64,000 bases of DNA from Bosea sp. BIWAKO-01 (GCF_001748145.1 NZ_BCQA01000001.1:1178001-1242000), one strand, 5' to 3'; shown: positions 35,621-45,470, counted from the stretch's first letter. Program-made: numbers and translations. Notes: generated from the letters alone by a model not told the origin.

Positions 35621-36511
35621 ATGAACCTGTCTCAACTCCGCGCCTTCCACGCCGTCGCGAGCCATCGCACTTTCTCAGCCGCCGCACAGGCGCTGGGCGT
35701 CAGCCAGCCCGCGATCACCCAGCACGTGAAATCCCTTGAGGATGCCGTCGGGACGCGTCTGTTCCTGCGCATGGCGAGCGGTGTAGAATTGACGCCTGAC
35801 GCACTCGACCTACTGCCGAAGGTCCGGCAGGCAATCCTCATGCTCGACGACATCTCAGCCCGGATGAGCGACGGCCGCAGCCTTGCCGCGGGGCATCTCG
35901 CCGTCGGCCTATGCGCGCCCTATGTGGCCATGCCGATCCTGAAGCGCTTTACCGCCGAACATCCGGGAGTGCAGCTCGACCTGCGGCTCGAAAATTCCAG
36001 CAACCTGCTGGACCTGGTCGCGCAGCACCGCGTCGACATCGGCATCGCGACATTGCGTGAGCCGCATCCCGGTTTTGCCTGCGATTTCCTGCTCGATCAG
36101 CGCGTGGAGATTCTGGTGCATGCCGGCCATCCCTGGTGGGAGCGCGGGCAGATCGAGGCGCGCGAACTCTTGGGTCAGCGCCTTGTCACGCGCGAAGCCG
36201 GCTCGATGACGCGCCATCTCTTCGAGACGGCTCTGGCGGAGCACGGCATCGAGATCGCGCCCCATCTGATCCTTGGCAGCCGGGAAGCGGTCAAGGAGGC
36301 CGTAGTGGCCGGGATCGGCATCGGAATCGTACTCGACCGCGAGCGCGGCTTCGACCCCAGGCTGCGCGCGCTGACCGTTCGCGACTTCAATGTCATGGCC
36401 GGGGAGTATCTGGTCACACGCCGGGAGACCCGCAGCCTGGGAAGCGTCGGCGCGTTCGTCGCGATCGCACTCGCGGCCTTCAAGGGAGGAGCGGCCGATC
36501 GCCGCCTGTAG
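35621..36511 (+). CDS. LysR-family regulator of the phosphonate-type transporter
   Basis: The 296-residue product begins MNLSQLRAFHAVASHRTFSA, with the helix-turn-helix AAAQALGVSQPAITQHVKSL and a LysR effector domain (about 90-290). ATG at 35621 is preferred to the TTG at 35609, which would lie inside the inverted repeat. Divergence from the transporter operon with shared repeats suggests that it controls that operon, with a phosphonate or a metabolite as effector; this is inference. A GC-rich hairpin follows its stop by 6 nt. Confidence 0.9.
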   Translation: MNLSQLRAFHAVASHRTFSAAAQALGVSQPAITQHVKSLEDAVGTRLFLRMASGVELTPDALDLLPKVRQAILMLDDISARMSDGRSLAAGHLAVGLCAPYVAMPILKRFTAEHPGVQLDLRLENSSNLLDLVAQHRVDIGIATLREPHPGFACDFLLDQRVEILVHAGHPWWERGQIEARELLGQRLVTREAGSMTRHLFETALAEHGIEIAPHLILGSREAVKEAVVAGIGIGIVLDRERGFDPRLRALTVRDFNVMAGEYLVTRRETRSLGSVGAFVAIALAAFKGGAADRRL

Positions 36512-36517
36512 ATCGCA

Positions 36518-36535
36518 GCCCGGCTGGCGCCGGGC
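36518..36535. terminator. hairpin after the LysR gene
   Basis: GCCCGGC-TGGC-GCCGGGC is a 7-bp perfect stem with a 4-nt loop starting 6 nt after the LysR stop. No T-run follows. It probably ends the plus-strand transcript. Confidence 0.5.
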
Positions 36536-36566
36536 CGCGCAAGAGCCGGCCTGCGCTGCGGACTGA

Positions 36567-36582
36567 CCAGCCGGGTGGCTGG
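36567..36582. terminator. hairpin after dctA
   Basis: CCAGCC-GGGT-GGCTGG is a perfect 6-bp stem lying 48 bp beyond the minus-strand dctA stop, between the convergent dctA and LysR genes. It has no T-run. Confidence 0.4.
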
Positions 36583-36629
36583 CACATTCCGCAGCTTCAG
36601 GTCCGCTCACGTGCCAGCGGCGGCAGGGA

Positions 36630-37964
36630 TCACTCGGCCGGGGTGAGCAAGGGCTCGTCGAGCAGGTCCGGCAGATCGCCGCTCAGCGCGGCCTTGAGCC
36701 GGTCCTGGTCAAGCTCGCCCTCCCAGCGCGCGACCACGATCGTGGCGACGGCGTTGCCGATGAAGTTGGTCACCGCACGACATTCCGACATGAACCGGTC
36801 GATGCCGAGGATCAGCGCCATCCCGGCAACCGGCACGGCCGGCACGACGGAGAGGGTGGCGGCCAGAGTGATGAAGCCGGCGCCCGTGATCCCGGCCGCT
36901 CCCTTCGAGCTCAGCATCGCCACCAGCAGCAGCAGGATCTGGTCGCCGAGCGGCAGGTGGATGTCCATGGCCTGGGCGATGAAAAGCGCCGCCAGCGTCA
37001 TGTAGATATTGGTGCCGTCGAGGTTGAACGAGTAGCCGGTCGGCACGACGAGGCCGACGACGGAGCGTTTGCAGCCGGCCTGCTCCATCTTCTCCATCAG
37101 GGTCGGCAGCGCAGCCTCCGAGGAGGACGTGCCGATCACCAGCAGGATCTCTTCCTTGATGTAGCGGATCAGCGCCAGGATCGAGAATCCGTTATAGCGC
37201 GCGACCGCACCAAGCACGACGAGCACGAAGATCGCCGAGGTCAGGTAGAAGGTGCCGATCAGCATCGCCAGATTGGCGACGGAGCCGATGCCGTAGCGGC
37301 CGATGGTGAAGGCCATGGCGCCGAAGGCGCCAAGCGGGGCCGCCTTCATCAGGATGGCGACGAGCTTGAAGATCGGCGCCGACAGGGCCTGCAGGAAGTC
37401 GACCACCGGCTTGCCGCGCTCGCCCACCATCGACAGCGACAGGCCAAACAGCACCGAGAAGAACAGCACCTGCAGGATGTCGCCGGAGGCGAAGGCGCCG
37501 ACGATCGTGTTCGGGATGATGTTCTGGAGGAAGCCAACCACGCTGGAATCATGCGCCTGGGTCGCGTAGCCCTGCACCGATTTCGCATCGAGGCTGGCAG
37601 GGTTGATGTGAAGGCCGGCTCCCGGCTGCACCAGGTTACCGACCACGAGCCCGATGATCAGCGCCAGCGTCGAGAAGGTCAGAAAGTAGATCATCGCCTT
37701 GCCGGCGACGCGCCCGACCTTCTGCATGTCACTCATTCCGGCGATGCCGGTCGAAACCGTCAGGAAGATGACGGGCGCGATGATCATCTTCACCAGCTTG
37801 ATGAAGGCGTCTCCGAGCGGCTTGAGGGCAGCGCCCTGCTCCGGCCAGAAATGGCCGAGCAGGATGCCGGCCGCGATGGCCGCGAGCACCTGCACATAGA
37901 GATGCTGATAGAATTTCCTGGCAGGGGCCGGCTGGGCCGGCGCCTGGTCGAGCGTGATCGCCAT
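36630..37964 (-). CDS. dctA: C4-dicarboxylate:H+/Na+ symporter DctA
   Basis: The 444-residue DAACS transporter takes up succinate, fumarate and malate across the inner membrane. Family motifs are [19 protein letters not shown] (the serine-rich hairpin), [18 protein letters not shown] and the late [22 protein letters not shown] with substrate-contacting Arg and Asn. ATG at 37964 is preceded by AAGGAGG; the frame extension to 38042 runs over the sigma-54 promoter and is not used. It is divergent from dctBD, the standard arrangement for dicarboxylate-induced control. Confidence 0.96.
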   Translation of the reverse strand: MAITLDQAPAQPAPARKFYQHLYVQVLAAIAAGILLGHFWPEQGAALKPLGDAFIKLVKMIIAPVIFLTVSTGIAGMSDMQKVGRVAGKAMIYFLTFSTLALIIGLVVGNLVQPGAGLHINPASLDAKSVQGYATQAHDSSVVGFLQNIIPNTIVGAFASGDILQVLFFSVLFGLSLSMVGERGKPVVDFLQALSAPIFKLVAILMKAAPLGAFGAMAFTIGRYGIGSVANLAMLIGTFYLTSAIFVLVVLGAVARYNGFSILALIRYIKEEILLVIGTSSSEAALPTLMEKMEQAGCKRSVVGLVVPTGYSFNLDGTNIYMTLAALFIAQAMDIHLPLGDQILLLLVAMLSSKGAAGITGAGFITLAATLSVVPAVPVAGMALILGIDRFMSECRAVTNFIGNAVATIVVARWEGELDQDRLKAALSGDLPDLLDEPLLTPAE

Positions 37965-38030
37965 GACTTCCTCCTTGGGGTCGGTCTCGCGGTGTTCTTG
38001 CTGTTCTGGACGCCGCTTGGCCGCGTCGTT

Positions 38031-38046
38031 GGCAATCGCCATGCCA
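38031..38046 (-). promoter_or_regulatory. sigma-54 promoter of dctA
   Basis: On the minus strand the sequence TGGCATGGCGATTGCC fits the -24/-12 consensus TGGCACG-N4-TTGC, with one change (C to T) and exact spacing. Transcription would begin near 38020, giving a leader of about 55 nt before the dctA ATG. DctA promoters in rhizobia are of this kind and are activated by DctD, encoded here at 39995. Confidence 0.8.
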
Positions 38047-38150
38047 AGCCCCGGCGATGATTTTCATCGCGTTATTTCAAAGGCTTGACCGGATATTTAC
38101 CTCTCGCGGCGCCGCACCCTGGCGATCCGCCGCACAGCGGAGGGTTGATT

Positions 38151-38168
38151 TGTGCGGATCTCCGCACA
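38151..38168. promoter_or_regulatory. DctD upstream activator site candidate
   Basis: TGTGCGGA-TC-TCCGCACA is a dyad with perfect 8-bp arms, about 105 bp upstream of the dctA -24 element, a usual distance for a sigma-54 activator. A related half-site (CCGCACA) occurs about 20 bp closer to dctA near 38129-38135, so tandem DctD sites are possible. The dyad also sits just upstream of the dctB start. Confidence 0.6.
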
Positions 38169-38177
38169 TGATGGGGC

Positions 38178-39998
38178 ATGACCATGATTCCGCCGGAAGA
38201 GCGCGATCGCCGGGCGGCCAGGCGCCTCTGGATCGCCTTCGCGTTGCTGGTCGCAGTCGTCGCCGTCGTCGCTTTCGTGATCGCCGGCGATACCGGCCGC
38301 AACCGCGCCATCGCGACTACGCGCGTCCGCGCCGAGGATGCCGGGACGCTGGCGCTCGCGATCCTGCGCGGCGAGCTGGAGAAGCAGCGCGCATTGCCGG
38401 TCATCCTGGCGCGCGACCCGGATGTGCGCGCGGCCCTGGTCGATGGCGACAGGCAGGCGCTCGACAGCAAGTTGGAGGCGATCGCGCGCGAAACCCGCGC
38501 CGCAGTGATCTACGTACTTGGCAAGGACGGGATCACGATCGCCGCGAGCAACTGGCGCGAGCCGACGAGCTTTGTCGGCAACGACTACGCCTTCCGTGAC
38601 TATTTCAGCGCTGCCGTCTCCGGCGGCGCGGCCGAGCAGTTTGCGCTCGGCACGGTCAGCAAGCGGCCCGGCCTCTACATCACCAGCCGCGTGGATGACG
38701 GCGAGACCGCGCTCGGCGTGATCGTGGTCAAGGTCGAGTTCGACCAGGTCGAGGCCGATTGGCGGGCGCTGGGCGGGCAGACCTTCGTCGTCGACAAGCG
38801 CGGCGTCGTGCTGCTCTCCACATTTGCGGACTGGCGCTTCCGGGTCGAAGAGGCCCTGGCCCCACAGACAGCAGCTGATATCCGGCAATCGCTGCAATTC
38901 GGTGCCGCGCCGCTGACGCTGCTGCCCTTGCAGCGCGAGGGCGACATCGTCCGCGGTACCGGCACTGTTGCCGGAGCGCATGTCGCCTCGCGTATCCCGA
39001 TCCCGACCACCGACTGGAGGCTCGAGGTGCTCCTCCCGGTCGACCAGGCGATCCGCGACCAGCGGGCGGAACTGCAGACGCTCATCGCGCTCCTGCTCAT
39101 GCCGGGCGCCGCGCTCGGCGCGCTGGCGCTGCGCCGGCGCCAGGTCAATCTCGCCCGGCGCAGCGTCGAGGCGCGGATCAAGGACGAGCTCGAACGGCGC
39201 GTCGCCGAGCGCACCGCCGCGCTCGCCGGAGCGAATGCCCGGCTCGTCGAAGAGATGGCGGAGCGCACGCGGGCGCAGGAGCGCCTCTCCGATGCGCGCG
39301 AGGAGTTGGCAAAGGCCAATCGGCTCGCAACCTTGGGCCAGGTCACGGCAGGCGTCGCCCACGAAATCAACCAGCCTCTCGCCGCGATGCGGACCTATGC
39401 CGAGAATGCCCGCGCCTTCCTCGAGCGTACGGATGCGGCCAGCGTCGACGGCGCGCTCGGCAAGATCGTCAGGCTGACCGAGCGGATCGGCACCATCACG
39501 GACACGCTGCGCGGCTTCGCGCGGCGCGGCGGGGGACCGCTTGGGCCGGTCGATCTTCGAGAGGCGATCGACGGCGCGCTGATGATCCTCGATGCCGCGC
39601 TGCGCCAGGCCGGCGTCACGCCGGTGGTTCCGGCGCTGACCCCGCCGGTCTCGGTGCTTGCCCGCCCGGTCGAACTCGAACAGGTCCTCGTCAACCTGAT
39701 GCGCAACGCCATCGAGGCCATGGCCCAGCGGCGGAACGGGCAGGCACCGCGGCTCGCGATCACTGTCGTGGCCGAAGCAGAGCGCGTCGAGATCGCCATC
39801 GCCGATAGCGGCCCTGGGCTCGACACGGAGGCACTGGCCGCACTCTTCACGCCATTTCGCACGACGAAGTCGCGCGGGCTCGGCCTCGGGCTGGTGATAT
39901 CGCACGATATCGTTGCGTCCTTCGGCGGCGCGCTGTCTGCCACGAGCCGCCCCGGCGAGGGCAGCACCTTCACGATCAGCCTCAAGAGAACCGCATGA
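38178..39998 (+). CDS. dctB: C4-dicarboxylate sensor histidine kinase DctB
   Basis: The 606-residue kinase has two membrane helices (about 17-40 and 295-315) framing a double-PAS periplasmic sensor with [19 protein letters not shown] and [10 protein letters not shown], typical of DctB dicarboxylate binding. A coiled-coil linker (about 335-375), the H-box [19 protein letters not shown], and ATP boxes [17 protein letters not shown] and GLGLGLVIS follow. It phosphorylates DctD, whose start overlaps its stop by 4 nt (ATGA). Confidence 0.95.
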   Translation: MTMIPPEERDRRAARRLWIAFALLVAVVAVVAFVIAGDTGRNRAIATTRVRAEDAGTLALAILRGELEKQRALPVILARDPDVRAALVDGDRQALDSKLEAIARETRAAVIYVLGKDGITIAASNWREPTSFVGNDYAFRDYFSAAVSGGAAEQFALGTVSKRPGLYITSRVDDGETALGVIVVKVEFDQVEADWRALGGQTFVVDKRGVVLLSTFADWRFRVEEALAPQTAADIRQSLQFGAAPLTLLPLQREGDIVRGTGTVAGAHVASRIPIPTTDWRLEVLLPVDQAIRDQRAELQTLIALLLMPGAALGALALRRRQVNLARRSVEARIKDELERRVAERTAALAGANARLVEEMAERTRAQERLSDAREELAKANRLATLGQVTAGVAHEINQPLAAMRTYAENARAFLERTDAASVDGALGKIVRLTERIGTITDTLRGFARRGGGPLGPVDLREAIDGALMILDAALRQAGVTPVVPALTPPVSVLARPVELEQVLVNLMRNAIEAMAQRRNGQAPRLAITVVAEAERVEIAIADSGPGLDTEALAALFTPFRTTKSRGLGLGLVISHDIVASFGGALSATSRPGEGSTFTISLKRTA

Positions 39999-41362
39999 CC
40001 GATCCCGATAGCGTCCAGGCGGTCATCGAGGTCGCCTTCGTCGACGACGATCCCGATCTGCGCGACGCCAATGCCCAGGCGCTGCGCCTCGCCGGCTTCC
40101 GTGCGGTCCCGCTCGGCTCGGCCCAGGCCGCGCTCGACCGCATCGGCCCGGACTATGCCGGCGTCGTCGTCACCGATGTGCGCATGCCCGGCATGGACGG
40201 CATCGAACTGTCCAGGCGCCTGCGCGCGCTCGATCCGGACATTCCGGTGATCGTGATCTCCGGTCATGCGGATGTCGCCATGGCGGTCGCGGCGATGAGC
40301 GAGGGCGCCTACGACTTCATCGCCAAGCCCTATTCCGGCGAGCGCCTGGTCGAGACCTTGCGCCGCGCCGTGGAGAAGCGCGCGCTCGTCATCGAGAACC
40401 GACGCCTGCGCGCACTCGCGGCCAGTTCCGAGGAGGAGACCGCGCTGCTCGGCGAGGCCCCTGCTATCCTGCGCCTGCGCCAGACCATCCGCGATCTCGC
40501 CGATGTCGATGTCGATGTTCTGGTTCTGGGCGAAACCGGCACGGGCAAGGAGGTCGTCGCCAATCTGCTGCACCGGCTGGGTCGCCGCCGCGACAAGCCC
40601 TTTGTCGCCCTGAACTGCGGCGCGCTGCCCGAGAGCGTCATCGAGAGCGAGCTCTTCGGCTACGAGGCCGGGGCCTTCACCGGCGCGCAGAAGCGGCGAA
40701 TCGGCCGCATCGAACATTCCAGCGGCGGCACGCTCTTCCTCGACGAGTTGGAGAGCATGCCGCCTGCAGCCCAGGTCAAGCTGCTGCGCGTGCTGGAGAT
40801 GCGCGAGATCACGCCGCTCGGCTCCAACGACCTGCGCCGCGTCGACCTGCGCGTCGTCGCCGCGACGAAGCTCGATCTCGGCGACCCCGCCCAGCGCGGC
40901 GATTTCCGCGAGGATCTCTATTATCGCCTCAACGTGGTCACGTTGCGCATCCCTCCCCTGCGCGAGCGGCGCCGCGACGTGCCGCTGCTCTTTGCCCAGT
41001 TCCTCGCCCGGGCGGCGAGGAAATACGGGCGCGAGGTGCCGGTGCTGGAGCGCAGCGTCGAGCGCCACCTGGTCGAAAATGCCTGGACCGGCAATGTCCG
41101 TGAGTTGGTCCATTTCGCCGAACGTGTGGCGCTCGGGCTGTCGGGCGACCTGCCAGCGGTCCAGGCTCGCGAGGATGTCGCGCCATCCAGCCTGCCGGAG
41201 CGCCTTACCGCAATCGAAGCCAACCTGATCCGTGAGGCCCTGGAAGCCAATCGCGGCGATGTTCGCGCAACCCTCGAGATGCTGGGCATCCCGCGCAAGA
41301 CCTTCTACGACAAACTTGCCCGGCACGGCATCGACCGCGCAGCTTACGCGGTGTCGGAGTAA
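39995..41362 (+). CDS. dctD: sigma-54-dependent response regulator DctD
   Basis: The 455-residue activator has a receiver domain ([12 protein letters not shown], phospho-acceptor in [12 protein letters not shown], Lys in FIAKPYSGE), a central AAA+ domain with Walker [11 protein letters not shown], the sigma-54-contact loop [10 protein letters not shown] and [11 protein letters not shown], and a Fis-type C-terminal helix-turn-helix ([19 protein letters not shown]). It should bind the dyad upstream of dctA and open the sigma-54 promoter there when DctB signals dicarboxylate. Confidence 0.95.
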   Translation: MTDPDSVQAVIEVAFVDDDPDLRDANAQALRLAGFRAVPLGSAQAALDRIGPDYAGVVVTDVRMPGMDGIELSRRLRALDPDIPVIVISGHADVAMAVAAMSEGAYDFIAKPYSGERLVETLRRAVEKRALVIENRRLRALAASSEEETALLGEAPAILRLRQTIRDLADVDVDVLVLGETGTGKEVVANLLHRLGRRRDKPFVALNCGALPESVIESELFGYEAGAFTGAQKRRIGRIEHSSGGTLFLDELESMPPAAQVKLLRVLEMREITPLGSNDLRRVDLRVVAATKLDLGDPAQRGDFREDLYYRLNVVTLRIPPLRERRRDVPLLFAQFLARAARKYGREVPVLERSVERHLVENAWTGNVRELVHFAERVALGLSGDLPAVQAREDVAPSSLPERLTAIEANLIREALEANRGDVRATLEMLGIPRKTFYDKLARHGIDRAAYAVSE

Positions 41363-41469
41363 GCCCCGACCGGGATCATCGTCTGCATGCCGGCGCGCAT
41401 CAGACCAGGACCTCGGAGCAGGGTTCCCTGCTGCGAAGGCGCCGCGGCTTGCACCTCGCTCGTCTGCAT
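41344..41469 (-). CDS. possible 41-residue peptide gene antisense to the dctD end
   Basis: On the minus strand an ATG at 41469 has AAGG 9 nt upstream and opens a 41-codon frame ([15 protein letters not shown] at the start, [10 protein letters not shown] at the end) that finishes 19 nt inside the dctD 3' end. A second in-frame ATG is at 41478. The peptide is neither low-complexity nor Arg-rich, unlike most shadow frames here. I do not recognise it, and it could be chance. Confidence 0.3.
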   Translation of the reverse strand: MQTSEVQAAAPSQQGTLLRGPGLMRAGMQTMIPVGAYSDTA

Positions 41470-41582
41470 ATGGGTCATCCTTTGGGTTGAGTGATGCACC
41501 GAAAGACGGCGTTGAATCTCTTCATCTTTGGCGCTCTGATGAGCGCAGCCGAGGCGCGCTTGGTTTCGTCTGTCCCCGGTCA

Positions 41583-41616
41583 GAGCCGGGCTTGAGGAAC
41601 CTATCGGGCCCGGCTC
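41583..41616. terminator. hairpin between dctD and the DUF899 unit
   Basis: GAGCCGGGC (41583-41591) and GCCCGGCTC (41608-41616) form a perfect 9-bp stem with a 16-nt loop in the 323-bp gap between the convergent dctD and DUF899 transcription units. It probably ends one or both transcripts; there is no T-run. Confidence 0.5.
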
Positions 41617-41685
41617 GCCCATACCTGCGGGCAGCCAAGCGCCCCCGGTCGCACGCTTAAGAGGCCGGCGCCGGCGAATGCCGGA

Positions 41686-41958
41686 TCAGGACCGGCCGCC
41701 ACCGCTTCGCCAGCTCGCGATCAGCTTGAGCCATGGCGCGATGTGGAAGGTACTCATCAGTACGTACATCGGAACCATGCCGTTCAACGGTGACGCACCT
41801 TGAGCGGACGCGCAGAGGATGTCCTGCTGTCCGCCGCCAAACACACCGGTGAGCAGCGCCATGATCGCGAAAGTCGGCGCAGCCGCGAGGCTTACCCCAG
41901 CGGCTGCGCGGAGGGCCGCGCTACAGCTTCTGTGCGGGGCCGCCACCGCTTCGCTCAC
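41686..41958 (-). CDS. small conserved membrane protein coupled to DUF899
   Basis: The 90-residue product from GTG at 41958 contains a hydrophobic helix (GVSLAAAPTFAIMALLTGVF) and a second weaker one near NGMVPMYVLMSTFHIAPWLKL. I recall small rhizobial proteins with the same APTFAIMALL and GMVPMYxLMSxFH segments, of unknown function. GTG overlaps the DUF899 stop by 4 nt (GTGA), which fixes the start; the longer frame to 42036 lies in DUF899. Co-translation suggests a shared role with the DUF899 protein. Confidence 0.65.
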   Translation of the reverse strand: MSEAVAAPHRSCSAALRAAAGVSLAAAPTFAIMALLTGVFGGGQQDILCASAQGASPLNGMVPMYVLMSTFHIAPWLKLIASWRSGGGRS

Positions 41959-42722
41959 GGCTGGTCGTATTCGTCGTGGCGGCGCCACCACGGGCCACCA
42001 GCCTCGTTGCGCCCCTTGGGAGCGCGGTCGAGCCAAGGATACATGCCCCAGATGCCATCCACCCCGCGCGCATAGGTGGAATAGCTGTGGTAGATGACGC
42101 CATTGTCGCGCACGAAGGCGCTCATGCCCGGCCTGTCGCGCGTATATGTCGGCACATCGGTTCCGGACATGGCCGCGAAGTCGGCGACGGGCCCCGTGAC
42201 CGGCATTGCGTCCATTACGAAACCGCTGCGCCGATAGTTGTAGTCTATCGCCCCCGCGCGCTGCACGTCCTCGGTGAACGAGACGTTGAAGTCATAATTG
42301 AAGTCGCCGCCAGCCGAGGATGCCCAGGGGAACGTCCAGCCCATCCGCTGCTTGTAGGCCTGAAGCTTGGTGAGCGGCGCCCGCGACACCGCCGTCAGCG
42401 TCACATCGTGGTTCGCGAGATGCAGGTAGAAACCGTTGAACCCATCGGCGATCGCAGAGCAGGACGGGCACCCCGCCTTGTAGTCGGGCCCGAACATGAA
42501 ATGATAGACGAGGAGTTGCGAGCGCCCGCGGAAGAGGTCTGCCAGCGCCACGCTGCCCTCGTCGGTCTCGAAACTGTACTCCTTGTCGACCTGCACCCAG
42601 GGCAGTTCCTGCCGCCGCCGCGCCAACTCATCGCTGCGCCGCGTCAACTCCTTCTCCTCCTCAAGCAGGCTGAGCCGAGCTGCCAGCCACTCTTCACGCG
42701 TCCCGCTCATGTGTATCGTCAT
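41955..42722 (-). CDS. DUF899 family thioredoxin-like protein
   Basis: The 255-residue product shows the DUF899 motifs LLVYHFMFGPDYKAGCPSCS (a thioredoxin-fold region with a CPSC pair), FYLHLANHDVTLTAVSRAP, and a C-terminal YSTYARGVDGIWGMYPWLD. These proteins are often annotated as dithiol-disulfide isomerase-like; the CPSC pair would support a redox role, but no reaction is proven. The start could be ATG 42722 or 42710; AGGAG lies upstream of the first. The gene is divergent from the winged-helix regulator at 42853, which may control it. Confidence 0.88.
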   Translation of the reverse strand: MTIHMSGTREEWLAARLSLLEEEKELTRRSDELARRRQELPWVQVDKEYSFETDEGSVALADLFRGRSQLLVYHFMFGPDYKAGCPSCSAIADGFNGFYLHLANHDVTLTAVSRAPLTKLQAYKQRMGWTFPWASSAGGDFNYDFNVSFTEDVQRAGAIDYNYRRSGFVMDAMPVTGPVADFAAMSGTDVPTYTRDRPGMSAFVRDNGVIYHSYSTYARGVDGIWGMYPWLDRAPKGRNEAGGPWWRRHDEYDQP

Positions 42723-42852
42723 CGTCGTCGCTCCTGTCGTTGGGTGACCATCGTCGCTCGCTCCCTTGGCGAAACGGCGGGTGGTCAGCGGTGACGAGAT
42801 TGATAGGGACAGGGCATCGAGGGGTGGGAGTGACAAGTGTGGCGGGATTCCG

Positions 42853-44073
42853 ATGGACTCGCTGATCACCGCGGCGGCGCGCGCGCTTGCCGCAGGCGAT
42901 CCCCTCGGCGCCTTGAACCGGGTTGCGCTGCGCGACGACGCACCGGCGCTCGCGCTGCGGGGGATCGCGATGGCTCAGCTCGGCGATCTCGTTCGGGCGA
43001 AGGACCTTCTGCGGCGCGCGACGCGCGCCTTCGGCCCGAGGGAGGCCGTGGCGCGGGCACGATGCATTGTCGCCGAAGCCGAGATCGCGCTCGCTTCGCG
43101 CGACCTCGGCTGGCCAGCAGGGGCCCTCGATGCAGCCCGCGTAACGCTCGAAGCGCATGGTGACCGGCTGAACAGCGCCCATGCGCGGCATCTTGAGATC
43201 CGGCGCCTCCTGCTGATCGGGCGCCTCGACGAGGCCGAGCGCAAGCTCGCCGAACTCGACGCCACATCCCTTCCGCCCGCATCGCGGACCGTCCACGAAC
43301 TGGTGGTCGCGGGAATCGCGATGCGGCGCCTCCGGACGAAAGCGGCGCGCGCTGCACTCGCACAAGCCGAGGACGCGGCGCGCCGTGCCGCAATCCCGGC
43401 ATTGACTGCGGAGGTCGAAAGCGCGGCCCTCCTGCTGAGCACGACGGCGGCACGACTGATCGCGCGTGGCGAGGAGCGCCCGCTCCTGCTCCATGATGTC
43501 GAGGCGCTGCAGGCATCGGATGCTCTCGTGGTGGATGCGTACCGATATGTGGTGCGCGACCCGCACAGGGTCGTCCCCCTCGCCACACGCCCGGTCTTGT
43601 TCGCATTGGCGCGGACGCTGGCCGAAGCGTGGCCGGGGGATGTATCACGCGACATGCTCGTCGCGCGGGCCTTCGGAGCCAAGCAGGCCGACGAATCGCA
43701 CCGCGCCCGGTTGCGGGTCGAAATCGGGCGGCTGCGCAGATTGCTGCGGGGACTGGCCGGATTGAACGCAACGAAACAAGGCTTTGCGCTGGCTCCGCAC
43801 CACGCCGGCGACGTCGCCGTTCTGGCCCGGCCCGTCGAGGAACGGCATGCGGGCGTGCTGGCTTTCGTTGCCGATGGCGAAGCGTGGTCGAGCTCCGCAC
43901 TCGCGCTTGCGCTCGGCGCCAGTCAGCGGACCGTGCAGCGGGCACTGGACGCGCTTGCGGCAACCGGAAAGGTGCAATCCTTCGGTCACGGACGGGCCCG
44001 TCGCTGGATCACCCCGCCGATGCCAGGTTTCACGACAACCTTGTTACTCCCCGCTCCGCTGCCAAGCGATTAG
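42853..44073 (+). CDS. TPR-like regulator with two winged-helix regions
   Basis: The 406-residue product from the ATG at 42853 (MDSLITAAARALAAGDP) has an alpha-helical, TPR-like N-terminal half (about 1-205). It then has an OmpR-like winged-helix segment (about 225-320, with LATRPVLFALARTLAEAWPG and RLRVEIGRLRRLLRG) and a second helix-turn-helix at the C-terminus (SSSALALALGASQRTVQRAL). It is probably a transcription factor. It is divergent from DUF899 and 8 nt upstream of a beta-propeller gene. I do not recognise the full architecture as a named family. Confidence 0.7.
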   Translation: MDSLITAAARALAAGDPLGALNRVALRDDAPALALRGIAMAQLGDLVRAKDLLRRATRAFGPREAVARARCIVAEAEIALASRDLGWPAGALDAARVTLEAHGDRLNSAHARHLEIRRLLLIGRLDEAERKLAELDATSLPPASRTVHELVVAGIAMRRLRTKAARAALAQAEDAARRAAIPALTAEVESAALLLSTTAARLIARGEERPLLLHDVEALQASDALVVDAYRYVVRDPHRVVPLATRPVLFALARTLAEAWPGDVSRDMLVARAFGAKQADESHRARLRVEIGRLRRLLRGLAGLNATKQGFALAPHHAGDVAVLARPVEERHAGVLAFVADGEAWSSSALALALGASQRTVQRALDALAATGKVQSFGHGRARRWITPPMPGFTTTLLLPAPLPSD

Positions 44074-44081
44074 GATGCGGC

Positions 44082-44723
44082 ATGGAAAAATCAGCAGCCG
44101 AAATTCTCCGTGAGTATGGTCCCTTTCCGGGTGTCGACCACGTCCACGGATTGACCTTTGATGGCCAACACGTCTGGTTCGCGTCCGGCGACAAGCTGAG
44201 CGCGCTCGACCCTGCCAGCGGGAAGACGGTTCGCTCGATCGAGGTGGCAGCACATGCCGGAACGGCCTTCGACGGCCAGCACCTGTTTCAGCTTGCCGAA
44301 AGCCGCATTCAGAAGATCGATCCGAAGACCGGCCACGTGCTTGCGACGATCCCCGCCCCGGGCGGCGGCGGCGACTCGGGGCTCGCCTGGGCCGAAGGGA
44401 CGCTCTGGGTGGGTCAGTACCGGGACCGGAAGATCCATCAGATCGATCCCGAAACAGGGACGATTCTTCGCACCATCGAGTCCAACCGCTTCGTCACGGG
44501 CGTCACCTGGAGCGACCAGGAACTCTGGCATGGCACCTGGGACGGTGACGAGAGCGACTTGAGACGCGTCGACCCTCGAACGGGAGAGGTCCTGGAGACG
44601 CTTGATCTGCCGCCCGGCATGGGCGTGTCGGGCCTCGAGGCCGACGGTGGTGATCAGTTCTTCTGCGGCGGCGGAAACAGCGGCAAGATAAGAGCCGTCC
44701 GCCGACCGAGGCGCCTGGCTTAG
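44082..44723 (+). CDS. beta-propeller (glutamine-cyclotransferase/PQQ-like) protein
   Basis: The 213-residue product contains repeated blade-like units: HGLTFDGQHVWFASGDKLSA, TAFDGQHLFQLAESRI, GLAWAEGTLWVGQYRDRKI and VTWSDQELWHGTWDGDES. Each is followed by an I/LD-P-x-TG-x-V/I turn. There is no signal peptide, so it stays in the cytoplasm. The blade pattern resembles bacterial glutaminyl cyclase-like and virginiamycin-lyase-like propellers, but I see no catalytic residues that decide. It starts 8 nt after the regulator and is surely co-transcribed. Confidence 0.7.
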   Translation: MEKSAAEILREYGPFPGVDHVHGLTFDGQHVWFASGDKLSALDPASGKTVRSIEVAAHAGTAFDGQHLFQLAESRIQKIDPKTGHVLATIPAPGGGGDSGLAWAEGTLWVGQYRDRKIHQIDPETGTILRTIESNRFVTGVTWSDQELWHGTWDGDESDLRRVDPRTGEVLETLDLPPGMGVSGLEADGGDQFFCGGGNSGKIRAVRRPRRLA

Positions 44724-44764
44724 GTCCCGATGTCCCGCCGGGCGCGCCCCGCCTGCATCGCAGT

Positions 44765-45346
44765 TCAGTTCGTCAGGACGGTGAACTCAGTCTCGATCGA
44801 CGAGCAGTGTCGCTGATGATCGAAGCCGTAGATATGGATCGAGATCGCGTCCATGCTGCCGAGATTCTGCATGCGATGGATGTTGGGACCTGAGGGCAGC
44901 ATGCAGCCCACGAAGCCGGGCATGCGCGCATGCTCCTGGGTGGGGACGGCACGGCTCTCGTCGACAGCGCGGTACCAGGTCTCGGTGACCGTACCGCTGA
45001 TCACCCCGAAGCAGCAGGAGCAGTGGTGATCGTGGATCGACGTCGCTGCGCCGGGGCTCCAGACCATAGCCCAGACGCTGACCCCATCGTCGCCCGCAAG
45101 AAGGTTCCGGGCATAGCTGCCAGGCTTGCGCTCCAATGGCAGGCGGAGAATGCCTTCCGGATTGGCAACGATCTCTTCGAGCACCGCGCGGGCCGCCTTG
45201 AGGTAATCCCGGGAGAGGGTGCCGCTATCCGTCCGCAGGATCTGCAGCACATCTGCGCGCCTGCCCTCGCTCAAAAACCCCTGCATGGCGCGAACTCCCC
45301 TCTCCATCGCTTGCAGCAAGGATAACCCGGGAGGCGGGAAACGCAT
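44765..45346 (-). CDS. cysteine dioxygenase family protein
   Basis: The 193-residue cupin has the iron site of thiol dioxygenases: SIHDHHCSCCFGVISGTV supplies two His, and SGPNIHRMQN the third. Such enzymes add O2 to cysteine or 3-mercaptopropionate to give a sulfinate. The substrate cannot be assigned from sequence. It is divergent from an Lrp-type regulator across 124 bp, an arrangement common for amino-acid-induced catabolic genes. The ATG at 45346 (MRFPPPGLS) fits; an internal Met at residue 14 is possible. Confidence 0.85.
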   Translation of the reverse strand: MRFPPPGLSLLQAMERGVRAMQGFLSEGRRADVLQILRTDSGTLSRDYLKAARAVLEEIVANPEGILRLPLERKPGSYARNLLAGDDGVSVWAMVWSPGAATSIHDHHCSCCFGVISGTVTETWYRAVDESRAVPTQEHARMPGFVGCMLPSGPNIHRMQNLGSMDAISIHIYGFDHQRHCSSIETEFTVLTN

Positions 45347-45470
45347 TTGCGATCTCGGTCAAAAATTCCCCATCTCTAGAAACTCATGCCAATTTTTTCT
45401 CTATCCTTGAAATTTGCTACTCATTCGATGATCAAACAGGCAACCGGATCGCGCGATCGCATGAGGGACC

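Noticed and set aside
38097..39905. 602-codon open frame antisense to dctB
   Set aside because: dctB is certain on the plus strand; the antisense product is rich in Arg, Asp and Gly with no motif.
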